Shown here one piece after another: positions 21,215 to 32,589 of a DNA stretch of 64,000 nt; positions within the stretch are counted from its first letter, which is position 1; every line of letters starts with the position of its first letter. The position numbers and the translations under genes were made by a program. The notes under the pieces were generated by a model. It was not told the origin of the DNA. It made no database searches and worked only from the letters and a program-made list of their open reading frames with translations. Origin of the DNA: Anthonomus grandis grandis. Its lineage: Eukaryota > Arthropoda > Insecta > Coleoptera > Curculionidae. The stretch covers positions 12,791,100 through 12,855,099 of the forward strand of contig NC_065554.1 in NCBI RefSeq assembly GCF_022605725.1, read 5' to 3'.

Positions 21215-23100
21215 GCATAGTCAACCACCTGGTTTCCTTAAGCTTGTGTTTTATATGGGCCTGAGGTTGCGCTTCCTTATGCCATATATGAATGTAAGGT
21301 ACTGATTCTATTCTGAATTCTACTCTCTTCAGCAGTTCTTAAGCATGAACCAAACACTGCATTGCAATGATTAAGCTGTGATAGGACCAGCGAATCACAC
21401 AGTAGAATTTTTGTTTTTTTATTTAAAACGTAACGATGTGGATAAATATTTTTAAGGTTTAAAAATCCTTTTTGAATACATGAATTTACGTGCTGTGTGA
21501 ATCGCACGTCACTATCCAGAATCAAACCCAAGCTCTTGCAGTGCTCGACGTGTTTTATAGGCTCGTTATTGCTATGAATTAAGTTCGCATAATACTGTAA
21601 AAATTCTTACGGCTACCCTTCCTCCCAAACAGCATAAATGCTGATTTCATAGAATTTAATTGTAAGCAATGATTTTTAGAAAACTCGTAAACATTAGCAA
21701 GGCAGCCACTGATTGGGAACGTTCACCTGGTTCAAATGAGAGATATATTTGAGTATCATCAGTATAATAGTGCAACTTAGATCATATGAATATTTTTGCC
21801 ATGTTTGATACATAAACTGAAAAAAGGATTGGCCCAAGGATGGAGCCCTGGAGCACGCCAGAAGAAATCTGTAAAAAAACAGAATCTACCCCATCATAAG
21901 AAACAGCTTGATACCTATCTATAAGATAATTAGCAATCAACGCGCATACCTCCTCCCCTAAGCCAACAAATTATTTATTAAAAGATCATGGCTGAGAGTA
22001 TCAAAGGCCTTGTTAAGTCAAGCATTACCAGCAATGTTAGTTTATTGGAATCAAATGCTGATAAAGTGATAAAATATCATCAGTTATAGAGGCCAATGCT
22101 GTACAACAGCTGTGGTTCGATCTAAGCCCTGATTGTGTCACTGGTAAAATTGGTTGTCTTTAACATATTTCTGAAGCTGCATTTCCATTACTTTTTCTAA
22201 TATTTTTGATAGCGTTGGAAGAATGCTTATTGGTCTCAGATCGATTAAACGTTTTGATTAAAGGGCTAATTTCCGCTTTTTTCCACATTGAAGGAAAAAC
22301 AGAATTTTCGAGACAGAAGTTTATGACATGGACAATATAAGGTAGTAGAAAAGGCAGACATAGTCGGATGGTATATATATTAATTTCATCAATGTCCGTG
22401 GCAGTAGTTTAAATGTTATTAATAACCTTTACAATATCATACTCCGACACGGCCAAAAACTTAAAACTCGTTTGAAATAAGTTCTTTTTAACATTTTTAT
22501 AATAATTTAGAGTATTTTTATTTAAATTAATTTTTGGAACAGAGTTAATAAAAGACTGATTAATTTTTTCAACATTTTTAAGATTTTTAGGAATATTATT
22601 TCTATTTTGTTATTTTTTAGGTTAAGTAATTTTCTTGAAGACCAAACATCTTTTGTAGCAGTTATTTGTAAGTTAAAATATGATTTTTTTTCATTACGTA
22701 TTGCAAGAGTGGTCATATTTCTTAGGAGTTTATAATTATTCCAGTCATCAATACTTTTATCTTTTTTGTATTTTGCTAGCATTCTATCTCTATCCTGCAT
22801 CATAGCCCTTTCAGCGTCAGTCAACCATGGAGCGTACGGCTTGGTAATGCGAAATTTTATAGGTGGTGCATGTAAATTAAGCAAGGCAACTATGTTGTCT
22901 GTTATAAAAGACATTTTTTGATCAACATCTGTTAAATTATATATATTGTTCCAGGGTATAGACCGAAGATCCGACTCAAACTGTCGCAGATTTATACTTT
23001 TGAAACAGAGTGTTCAAAAGTTTAAATTGAGTATAAGCGGAGTGTATGACTTTAGTACATTTATCGGGTCCGGTAAATTTAAAGGGAAGGTAACAATTTA
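21215..23100 (-). pseudogene. Jockey/CR1-type LINE: endonuclease end and reverse transcriptase
   Basis: Read from 23100 down: end of the endonuclease domain (LRQFESDLRSIPWNNIYNL), the linker (KPYAPWLTDAERAMMQDRD; WNNYKLLRNMTTLAIRNEK), then RT blocks LRPISILPTLSKILEKVME, GSILGPILFSVYVSNM and the active-site box YTDDTQIYLSF. A C-terminal region (MGLILDSDVRFTQHVNSCI...) ends in HKLKETRWL near 21230. In a living element this protein nicks DNA and copies its own RNA there. Many stops and frameshifts divide it. The endonuclease front and ORF1 are missing, so it is 5'-truncated. The Asp pair of the active site is kept. Confidence 0.88.
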
Positions 23101-23510
23101 TACGAAACATTTTTCTATATAGGCCTTTTCTAGTGTCTTTATAGAACACAAAACTATCGGCGCTGTTTCAAAAAGTGTTTTTTTTTTGTTTTTTTTTTTA
23201 CCCTAGAAGCTTCTCTGGAACCGGAAGTGTGCTGGGTGGGGTACTTTTACTATCAACTATAGAGTGAAACAGCATCTGTACTACATAACTAAATATAAAA
23301 AGCAGCTTTGTGATCAAAATAAAGGTCAAAAAACCCGAAAAAAACAAAATCTTCTGCACATTTTTTCAAAACATACAATGCAAAAACTCAACAACAAATG
23401 AAACTTGTTTTCTGCTTATTCTCTGAACTAGGGCAATGTTGCTATATTGACATACAAATAAGCAAAATTATTTTTATGCGGGAAAAAGGGTTGAGGCTAT
23501 CCAGGTTATG
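23101..23510. other. Spacer
   Basis: AT-rich with T-runs at 23178-23200. No gene seen. Confidence 0.4.
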
Positions 23511-24412
23511 CAGAGTGTCCCGAAATTACATCGCAATATTTTACCAGCCGCATCTTTGTCTAAATATAAGATAAAAACTTCATATACAAGAATCTTCAAA
23601 AGTTAATCTTTTTCATGTTACAGGGTATTTTATAATTCCTATTGAAGATGGTTTTTTGTTAATATTTTCGAAACGCCTGTTCGTTATTTTATGAAATTTT
23701 TATCGCCGGTACTCTTCTCTTATTTCGTTAGAAGCCTCTGGTTTCAGGAAATTTTTTGTTTGTTTGTTCTGTTTGGTATTTTTAGTTTTCTTTTCTTAGC
23801 TAATAAGTTAATTGCTTTAATTTTTCTGAATTATTTACACATTATTTACAATTTTGAAATAAAATTTTAAACAAAGAAAACAGTTTTTAATCTTAAAATT
23901 AAGTATTTGTAATAGTCTTATGTCATGTTTAAACCTGATGATTTGTAAAATACCTTTTAATTTTATTAAACGTGATTAAAAATACTTTATGATTGTAAGT
24001 TGCAAAACATGTATGTCTGATTACTTCAAAAACGGACGCTTCTATCGAAATAAGACAAGAGCGCCTTTTTTATGTAAAAATTTTGATTCTTTTTAATTTT
24101 ACTATCCACATAATTAAAAATTAACCAGAAAAAAAGTTATGACATTTTTATCTTTGCTGACCACTAATTTTAATCGACCCTGTATACATTTTAGCATTAA
24201 CTGTTATAAAATCAGTTAGTAACAATAACAGTAGTATACGATAAAAATTTCAAAAAATAACGACCAGGCGTTTCGAAAATATTAACAAATAACCATCTTC
24301 AACAGGAATTATACAAAACACCCTTTTCAAGATTCCTGTATATGGAGTTTTTGTCTTATATTTAGACAAAGATGCGGCTGGTAAAATATTGCGATGTAAT
24401 TTCGGGACCCTG
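23511..24412. mobile_element. Long-armed MITE (mariner-type ends)
   Basis: Inverted arms of nearly 200 bp face each other (23511-23700 and 24230-24412). The ends read CAGAGTGTCCCGAAATTACA and, inward from the right, CAGGGTCCCGAAATTACA, next to TG and TA. A further inner arm block (CTTATTTCG with TAGAAGC, about 23715-23745) pairs with 24030-24062, so the right arm carries about 165 extra bases. There is no coding frame; the central part is AT-rich. Confidence 0.88.
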
Positions 24413-26259
24413 TATTTGTTTAAATTTTGTATAACTATTTTATTGAAATATATTTACAAGGGCGTGTAGTTAAATTCCAACGTGACTTTTGCCACAATCG
24501 GATTATTGGACACATTGAGCAATATCATGTAATATTTTCCAAATTTCCGTTTGTTTTTTATATTCTTTTTTAACTGAATAGAGACCTGGAGAATAGAGAT
24601 ACTTAAAGTCGATAAGAATTTAGATTATAGAAGCGATAGAAGATTGAACTGAAGAAGACTGAACTCAAAAAAATCACAAAAAAATACTCACAAAACTCCC
24701 TGATTGTAAAAGTACAACTGAACAATCCATTGTTTTTTCTTTTAAAAAGCACTCATTAATTTAATATTTCAAGATAGTTTTTTACTATTTTCAGTTTTTT
24801 TTTTAAATTTCCTTTTTTTCTAATGTGATAACTAACAGTCACCTCCACTCTATTTATATGCCCAAAGAAAATATTTCTAAAAATTCCAGAAGAGACATGG
24901 CAATCGCGCGTTTTAACGAAGTATTTAGAATCACTTAGCCATGTAATCTAAGACATACGTAATTACACCTTTATAATAAGAAGAAAAGAGATAGATAGAA
25001 ACAGAACGAACGTTTTCCAAATTTTGCGTTTTTATTGGAACTTTTTGTTTTCCTACATTTTTCTAGAGTATTTGTGAAAGTAATACCTAACATTTTAGGA
25101 AACACCGAGAAAATATGTCGCCATTAGGGAATTAGTGCCCAAAAATGTGTTTTTAGGCTACCCAACAGTTCCATTTGCTTTAAATGTAAAGTTCTTAAGG
25201 ATGTTCGAAATGCTCAATTATATACCAGGTTCCATTACCTCCAAATCTATCCCCCTTTTCTTAAATTTCATTAGCGCTTCATGTTTGATGATAAGGATAA
25301 TGAAAAAGGGAAGGAGGCTTAAGACAGTTTTCATGTCAAATTATATACAGGGTATCCAAGATAAGAATGAACTGCATGGGGATCTCAGAAACCGTAGGAG
25401 ATACGAGGTCGGTTAAATTAGAGAAAAGTTGCATAATTGGATTCTTAATTAAATACAATTTCAACCATTTTAAAACTCTGAAGATATCCGGAAAAAAAAG
25501 AAATTTGGCAAAATTGTTTTTATTTTTTACCAGCTCTATTTTAAGAGATACTAAAAAATCGAAGGCACTTATTTATTGCCACTTTTTGTGATTTACAATT
25601 TGATGTATAAATAGTTTAAATCTGACGTTTGGTCTCTGAGTTATCATTATCAACTTTCATTTTTTATATGGACCGAAAAAAACTACACCCTGGTAATTAT
25701 ATAATAAGGTAATTTTATTTAACAGTAAACCAGTACTCAATAGACAAAATGTCGCCAACAATAAGTAAAAGGCTTGCTAAATCCAGAAATAAACATTAAA
25801 TTCATTTGTTTTTAAGCAACTAAAGTCAACTTTGTAAAACAAATTTATTTTTTGCAAACCATTTATTGCATGTAATTTTGTAAGAATTAAAATTATTTTA
25901 GCGAGTTACCATTTTGTGCTTCAGAAAATAATCAAAATACCTATATTTAAGGAAAATTAAAATAACTTAAAAAAAAATATAAATTTTATGATAAATAAAC
26001 AATTACTTACTATAATGAGACACGAGAGAAAATTACGATAATCGTCCTAGTACGGTCCTTATTTTCGTGGAAAGAAGTGGCATTTTATATCCCTAGGTAT
26101 TTGAAGTAAGATTTATGGATTTAAAGTACCCTTTAAATCCCTAAAATGCATAAAATAGTAAATACAGCGCAAGACTAAAGACTAAGACCCTCCCGTTGGT
26201 TGGACTATTAAATTTTCATCTAGGGATTTAAAATTCCACATTAGTCCCTAGGTGTATAA
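24413..26259. other. AT-rich sequence with traces of MITE ends
   Basis: No gene supported. TATACAGGGTATCCAAG at 25345-25361 and its possible outer partner CACCCTGG (about 25686-25693) look like degraded mariner-type MITE ends, but their arms do not pair well. Confidence 0.3.
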
Positions 26260-26699
26260 TGTACTTATTTTTCAAACAACTATGGGACCGAAAATGATAA
26301 TGTTATAGAAAATGAAGATAACGTAAAGCCTCAGTCATGTCAGGATACTTTAGAAGCAGAACTCGAACCAGAAGCATCAAATTTTGCAAAAAAAAATTAA
26401 ATTATTGGAAAAGATAATTCTGATAACGACGGGATTAAAACACAGACTGTAAGGCGAAAGGATCCTGACTTCATCCAAGAAAGTAAAGAGAGTGATTCAA
26501 CTGAAGAAGATTATAACATAACCAGTACTGTAAGAGAACAAAAACAAACGGAAGAAGGTAGTACAGAAGAAGAACGTTCCATTTCCAATAATAACAGGAA
26601 GAAGCGAAAAAGACACGATGTTAGACAGAATACTTGGAGGGAAAATATTAACAAAAAAAAGAGAGCAAGGCAAAGAATACACTGGGAAAAAGAAAACTG
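26260..26699 (+). pseudogene. Acidic/basic N-terminal exon, resembles family A leader
   Basis: One frame is open from about 26260 to the stop at 26697-26699, with a single internal stop at about 26398. It is first acidic (NEDNVKPQSCQDTLEAELEP; SKESDSTEEDYNI) and then very basic (NNNRKKRKRHDVRQNTWREN; NKKKRARQRIHWEKEN). The Trp-x-x-N-x-x-K-x-x-R pattern at the end matches the basic leader I see before the Cys cluster in family A proteins. It ends without a recognisable second exon. An unrelated chromatin-type protein cannot be excluded. Confidence 0.35.
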
Positions 26700-26704
26700 A
26701 CAAG

Positions 26705-26725
26705 CGGGCATTATGATAATGCCCG
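26705..26725. repeat. 21-bp perfect palindrome (GGGCATTAT core)
   Basis: CGGGCATTAT-G-ATAATGCCCG, arms 10 bp with one central base. The same GGGCATT word recurs at 27334 and at 27385, where it again faces AATGCCC at 27406-27412. Confidence 0.85.
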
Positions 26726-26801
26726 GAAATTTTATTGCTTATCCAATTTTATTTCTCTCATAATAAAGAATATACATCCATTTTATACAAAAATAATTTT
26801 A

Positions 26802-26951
26802 ATGGACAATTTACAAACTATACAAAATAGCGTTAGTGCTGCCACCTCTACCACCACAAAAAACACCGACCATTCTATAGTGGAATCAGCTACATTTTCC
26901 GGGACATTTCAAAATTGTAATTTTTATTTTGGAAATAAAGTTTTTTATTAA
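26802..26951 (+). pseudogene. Small frame resembling a Crypton-type C-terminus
   Basis: A 49-codon frame from ATG: Ser/Thr-rich (NSVSAATSTTTKNTDHS) followed by SATFSGTFQNCNFYFGNK and a stop. A Ser-rich linker and a closing F-x-N-C-x-F-x-F motif is how I remember the ends of several insect Crypton-type recombinase proteins. It is on the strand opposite the recombinase core that starts at 27281 and overlaps its end. Pattern-based only. Confidence 0.25.
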
Positions 26952-27281
26952 ATTTAAAGCGCCTAAATCTTCTTCAATGATAGTAAAACTTTTTGAAGTT
27001 AAAGTTTTAGTTTCTGGTACCTTTATAACCAAGACCGTTCCTCTATCTTCAATATCATCAATGGTCATTTTGACCAACTCATCTCGTCTTAAACCTCCAA
27101 AAACACCCATTACCAATATGACTTTGTGTACCAGGTAGATATCAGGAGCCATCTTAATAAATTTTATTATTTGTTCTCCTTCCAAAACTTTAGACTTCTT
27201 CGGGACATATCCTTTCGACTTAACTTTTAAAAAAGATATGAGACGATGGTATTGCGAGATGTCTATATTTTTATAGACCAT
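26886..27281 (-). pseudogene. Tyrosine recombinase fragment (Crypton-like)
   Basis: An intact 131-codon minus-strand frame. It begins with part of the core-binding region (DISQYHRLISFLKVKSKGYV) and enters the catalytic domain at VILVMGVFGGLRRDELVKM, where the Arg of GLRRDEL fits the first catalytic Arg of the R...HxxR...Y family. It continues with DIEDRGTVLVIKVPETKT. The part with HxxR and the nucleophilic Tyr is absent; the frame ends at 26886. Tyrosine recombinases of Crypton transposons cut and rejoin DNA through a covalent Tyr link. A DIRS or other YR origin is possible, but no RT is nearby. Confidence 0.72.
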
Positions 27282-28953
27282 AACTAATTAACTAATTTTT
27301 AGGTAAAACATAAAGCATTGTATGCACCACGGGCATTGTTAGACTCTATGCACATCAGGCGGAAACCTACTATTTTCACCTTCGGGGCATTATCGTCCTT
27401 ACAATGCCCTTGATACATAAATAGCTATTCCAAAATTCATCAAATTCTCCAATTAACCAACTTTGAATAACTTTAAGTTGAGTTTAGTAAAATCTAAATT
27501 GTTGTGACGAATGCATAATTATTTATTAATTACTAATATTTAAGAATTATTGAACTTTGCAGAATGAATTAATTAACGAAAGGTATCGTTAAAGGTTTGA
27601 GTTTTTAAGGTGAATAAGATTGTTTGGCAAGTAAGTAATAGTGATGATTATGATACATAATTAAATAGTGATGATGATCTACCAAAAGAGGTAACTAATT
27701 TAAATTATTGAGTTTCACAAGAAATGCCTAATTTGATTTTTAACCGAACGGACTTTTAATATGAGATTATTACCTGACCGTTTGCTTGATATTTAAAAGC
27801 TAGACAAAACTAAACTAATAAATGATTTTTTTTGTTCGTAGCATAATAGAATCACTATTTCTTAGAATTTTTGCGTATTATTAAATCATGGCTTTCTTGT
27901 TTGGCATTTATTAAATACGATATCAACCGCTGTGCTTCCATCGTTCTGCGCATGTTTCCTGTTTACACACCACACATATAGGATGAGTCAAGGCGTACAA
28001 TAAACACAAAATAAGTAGTAGGAATTTTCCATGAGATCTTTTTAGATCGGATTCAGGTTTTTGAAATAACATGTCGGCGATAATCAAGATTTACTTGACG
28101 GTATATTCACTCTTAAAGGTCTATAGATAATGAAAATTTATCTGTGACATACGACCTCATCAAGCATATAACATTATCAAGTAAATTCTAAGAATTACAA
28201 CTTTTTATTGATTTTATTGAAGATGCTTAAATATAAAACTTAATTTTAATCTTAATTTAATGCAATATCTCAATTTAAATGAGTATAATGGAATTATAAA
28301 TTTTATACAAATTACTTATCACGAGATCACCCAAGCACAGTTAGCAGCTTATATAAAAACTTATTTACCTACTGTTTTATTATTTTAGTACATATACCTT
28401 AAATCATATCTTATTTGCCTCCTCCCTCTATGTAGCTAAATATAAATGAAGTTTAAAGTCTAAAAATATATTATAAATAAATTTAATAATAAATGCCAAC
28501 ATAAAGATTTTCCCATAAATAGAAAACCGTGCACTCATCAAATCATATTTTTCCAGATCATTATCCCATCATTCTTACTATAACACAAAATATCCGCTTT
28601 TAGTTGCTATATTTGCCACTTTCTAAATATTTCACTTTCTCTTTATGAATAGATTATGTTGTAACATTTATCAATTCCCATCTTAATAACAAAATTAAAA
28701 AAAAAAACACTTTCCTTAAACCCCAGTCAGTCCCGCGAATTTATTTATTTAAAGTTAAAAATATCGAGTTCTTTCAAAGATGTGATCTTTGGAGTGGAAT
28801 TTTACAAACTGAACTGCAATTCTTATAACTGTTATTGTATAGAACATACTTATGGTTAAGTTTTAAAAACACGAATTATTGCTTATGTTAAGTACAAGTG
28901 GATTCTCTTTATGTTTCGTGTTAATTAGTTAAAACTTTAGTAATTTTTATATA
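27282..28953. other. Intron sequence, no gene seen
   Basis: Starts with two further GGGCATT motifs (27334, 27385-27412). The rest is AT-rich without recognisable coding or repeat structure. Confidence 0.4.
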
Positions 28954-29135
28954 CAGGTTGGGGAATTGAAGATTACGGATTGTCCAAAATAATAACAACA
29001 CCGCGTCCTGAGGTGTATGAGCGGCCGCCTCCGGTCGTCTGACAGTTATTTGATAATTTTATTTTTTTTACAGAAGTACAACTGCACGCTGCACTGTTGA
29101 ATTTTAAGCCGGTATTATTTTTGTCTGAACTTATT

Positions 29136-29950
29136 ATGGCTGTTTATACTCCTTTCAAAACAGGTCAAATTATTAAGTGGTTTTACGTAGGCAATTTGGC
29201 ATAATTTTTTAAAATTAAATTTGAAAATAGACCGATTCCTTGCGAAAAAACAATTTTAAATGTAGTTTTGAATTTTGAGACATCGTATTGTCTTCAAAAG
29301 TGTCATAAAGTTCACATCAATGTGCAAAAATCTTCTATCGAAAGAATCTAGGAACAAGAACGACTGGAAAAAATGGTTTGTAGTGCCCTAGAAGTGGATT
29401 TAACATAATCAAGTAGATGTGTTGAAGAGGAACTGGACATGGACCATAAAACTGTTACCAGTATTTGTTAAAAACATGGGTTCAAATGTTTGAAATATCA
29501 ACTTATACCAACTTACGAAAATATTCTATTTTCAGATAAATAATTTTTTCGATTACATGGAAAACACAATATTTCGTTGTTCGATTTTTATTGATGGTAC
29601 TTTAAACGCTCAAAAATACCTTGATTTGCTGCAAAAATCAACTTCTTCTTGTCATTTAAATCCTGCTCGTAATGCGGTTATGATAAAGAATCTTTAAAAA
29701 ATACTTGGACTGACGATCCTAGATCTCCAGATTTGTCCCCAAGTGACTTTTATTTTTGGAATTATCTTAAGAAGGCCATTTACAAATACTACTTTAATAA
29801 GCCAACAAAATAAGAGAAGTTGCGAGAGAAAATAATTGAATATGTCAATGTAAATTCACCAGAAACTCTATGGCTCTAACTCTACGACATGGCTTTTATG
29901 ACAGGTTAAGTTACTGATAGGCCAAAGAAGGCGGTCTGTTTGAGGCTTTT
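29136..29950 (+). pseudogene. Mariner-like transposase relic
   Basis: The start MAVYTPFKTGQIIKWFYVGN is the typical N-terminus of a large insect mariner-like family. It is followed by IPCEKTILNVVLNFE, a segment with SRCVEEELDMDHKTV, and a C-terminal block DPRSPDLSPSDFYFWNYLKK with KLREKIIEYVNVNSPETL. The middle, including the first two catalytic Asp, is badly decayed or missing. There are many stops and frame changes. Confidence 0.8.
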
Positions 29951-30112
29951 ATTTAAAGAATTAATTATTGTTAAGTTTATTTTTAAGAGTTTTCATTTTA
30001 TTTTTGTATAGTGTTAAAACTTTACTTTTATCAAAGTTTATAATTATATTATTTTTATTAGAATAATTTTTTAATTTTCATTATGCAATAGTAAGCATTT
30101 TAAGCATGTAGA

Positions 30113-32589
30113 ATAATTGAATCGATGTAAGCAGAAAGGGCACATATGTCAAAAAAATACATTTTTGGGAAATCGATAAAAACTGTTTTTTCATCAAATT
30201 GAGTAAAATTATTAACATTTAGTGTTATAATTGATTTGTAGTTTGAATAGCACGATTTGTCTCCTTATATTTTAAATTCAAAAATTGATTTTAGCTCTCC
30301 CAGAAGACTTTGAAAGAATTGACATGTGCCCTTTTTGCAAATGATGCTATTTAGTAAATTTGAAAAATATTTATTTTTTTTAATACAGCTTTAGTTATGT
30401 AAAGTACAAGTCAAAAATAAACAGCTAATTTCAATAGAAGAGTACAATGTTTTGGAAAAACTAATCTTCGGATCACTCATTGATTGTTGATTGTAGGCCA
30501 CTGAAAAATAGCATCAAAATATGGTTTGTGTTCTTCTGCAACAAAAGCAGTGCATTTGCTTATATGCTTCATTTTGTTGGCCTTAATAGAAACATTTCCT
30601 AAGGGATGCGCAAGGCTCGTTGGCAAAGTTGGGCAGGCCATTCCAGGTTGTGATAAATTAAATGTATGTGACACCAAACCGTCAGTAAAAGGATAGGCTT
30701 GAACAGTGCCTTTTTGTTGGGATGTGTATTTAAAACATGAAAAGGTGCTTATTTGAAAGTTGACCTTTTCGTTACGAAGAAAATGTTTTGTTTCTTCAGA
30801 GACACAGGTTTTTTTATAAAATTTTCCCCACCAGTTTTTGAAATCTAATACGTCACTTGTTGCAACCTCTTTGACTGAAAATTTTGTATTATTTTTTGTA
30901 CTGGTAATAATAATCGTGGAGATCTCGTGAATGGTGCATATTCTATCATGTTTCCGTACATTTTTTTTCACCAACACGAAGTCCCTGTCACACGGGAGAA
31001 ATGAATGCCCCCTAACTGGAAAAAAGTGCCAAATCATGCTAAATTTACCAGAATCTGTAAGAGCCAAAAACATCCTGACCATAGTATGATTCTTGTTTTG
31101 GCCCCAGCAGTTATCACTGTAAAGATGAAGCTCCGATTGATTTTCCTTGAATTCATTAAGATATTCGAGAACAAACGTACACATTTCGTCAGCTGTTTCT
31201 TTGCCTGTCCCTCGTGGTAAACGTACATCCTGAATTTATTTGTCTTAAGATTGTGAATACAAAATACGGACACAGTAAGCTGCTGGTAGTAAAATACCTC
31301 ACCCACAGGCGTTGTGGGTAAGTGGACATTATGCATAAAATCGAAGGCCAATGACAGAACTTGGTCTTTATTTTCCTTTTCTTCAATATCTTTGGTTATT
31401 TTTGAATAAAATTTTTTAGCCTTTCGTTTGTGAACTATCAATTCTGCGACGGCAGTACGCTTGGCCGTATCATTCAAATGTTGGTCTTTTATTTTGTTAT
31501 TTAGTAATTCACAAGTCGAACAAACATCAACTTGTGGTCTTCTGAAAGAGAGATTAAAATTTTCACGGAAAAAGCATCTATAAAATGAAAAGCTTACCTT
31601 TTGGTTTGGATACTTCTCTAGGTAAAGCTGATGCATTTTTGTCAAATTTAGTTGGCTATTCAAATAATGTTTTCACGTCCTGAATAGTGGCTGATTTTTG
31701 TAGGAAATGATTGTATGTGTTCCTTTACACAATTCCGAATTTCTTCTGAGAAAGTATTAGCACTTGTCATTTTTCCGCGTAAGTTAATTCTCCTGATGCG
31801 TTTGTACGTGATACTAGCATATAAATTCAAAAATGCTTTAACACAAATCTCTACTTTGGAACTTCCTTTAAATGAGTAGTACTTGAAACTTTTTGATTTG
31901 GGTTTATTTTTGTCAACTGGTCGAGGACGCCGCTGCTTTACTTCCATCATATCCACAAGACCCTGTAGAAAAATGTCTTGTTTGTTTTTAGAGCTTAAAG
32001 TATAAAATCGTTGAAAAATCGCCAATCTATCTGCATCAGAGAACTTTTCAGAGCATTTCATTCTACAAGTAAATAATGAAATTAACCGATGTGCCAAAAA
32101 TAGCATAAAAGAACCTACCTGCAAAGGACTCCATTATTAATTTTTTTCTCACAACTTCCTTTACTGTTTTTATAAGACTTTCCTTCCAATCTTGCCTTGT
32201 TCTGTATGTTGCGAGCATACTTAGAAGGCGTTAATTCAGAATGGTCATCTATGTCAAATGAAACTAAAACCACGTGCAACCGTCCCCGAAGCAACCAACA
32301 GATTAACTGAAGTCGAATTTTTGTTGATGACGTAAAACGCACGACAAACACATGTTGACCCCACCATTTGAAACACTAACATTTCGCATAAACGGCACAT
32401 GTCACTGACGTGTGCCTTTTATGCATAACGCTAGCATTATTACCCGATATTTTTAAGACATCGGGGATGCGGACTTGTGCCCCTTATGCATAATCCGTTG
32501 CGTCTACCATAGGAGAACACATTTTAGGTATAATGGCAATTTGTCAAAATATTGACTTGTGCCCTTTCTGCTTACACCGGTTCAATTAT
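30113..32589 (-). mobile_element. Family A DNA transposon, copy 2 (nearly complete)
   Basis: Inverted ends of about 30 bp: ATAATTGAATCGATGTAAGC from the left and ATAATTGAACCGGTGTAAGC inward from the right, both followed by AGAAAGGGCACA. Six copies of a GAC-x-TGTGCCCTTT-x-TGC motif cluster near the ends, five of them within 210 bp of the right end or at the left end. It is inserted in a mariner element. It encodes a nearly full-length family A protein on the minus strand. Confidence 0.85.
30477..32351 (-). pseudogene. Family A transposase-like protein, two frameshifts
   Basis: Exon 1 ends ARLEGKSYKNSKGSCEKK..NNGVLC. A 56-nt intron (32063-32118, GTAGG...TTGTAG) follows. Exon 2 starts with MKCSEKFSDADRLAIFQRF and runs through KRIRRINLRGKM and SHYSG. 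After a shift at about 31665 come FNLSFRRPQVDVCSTCELL, the putative first acidic site LAFDFMHNVHLP, FYYQQLTVSVFCIHNL and VYHEGQ. After a second shift at about 31190 come HLYSDNCWGQNKNHTM, WHFFPVRGHSFLPCDRDF and a C-terminal tail ending EEHKPYFDAIFQWP. Asp of FDFMHN, SDNC and PCDRDF are candidate catalytic residues of a DDE-type nuclease. That is inference. The intron lies at the same place as in copy 1. Confidence 0.82.

Noticed and set aside
25135..25416. 93-codon plus-strand frame
   Set aside because: Composition is hydrophobic/AT-driven, and it runs into a MITE-like end motif. No conserved block.
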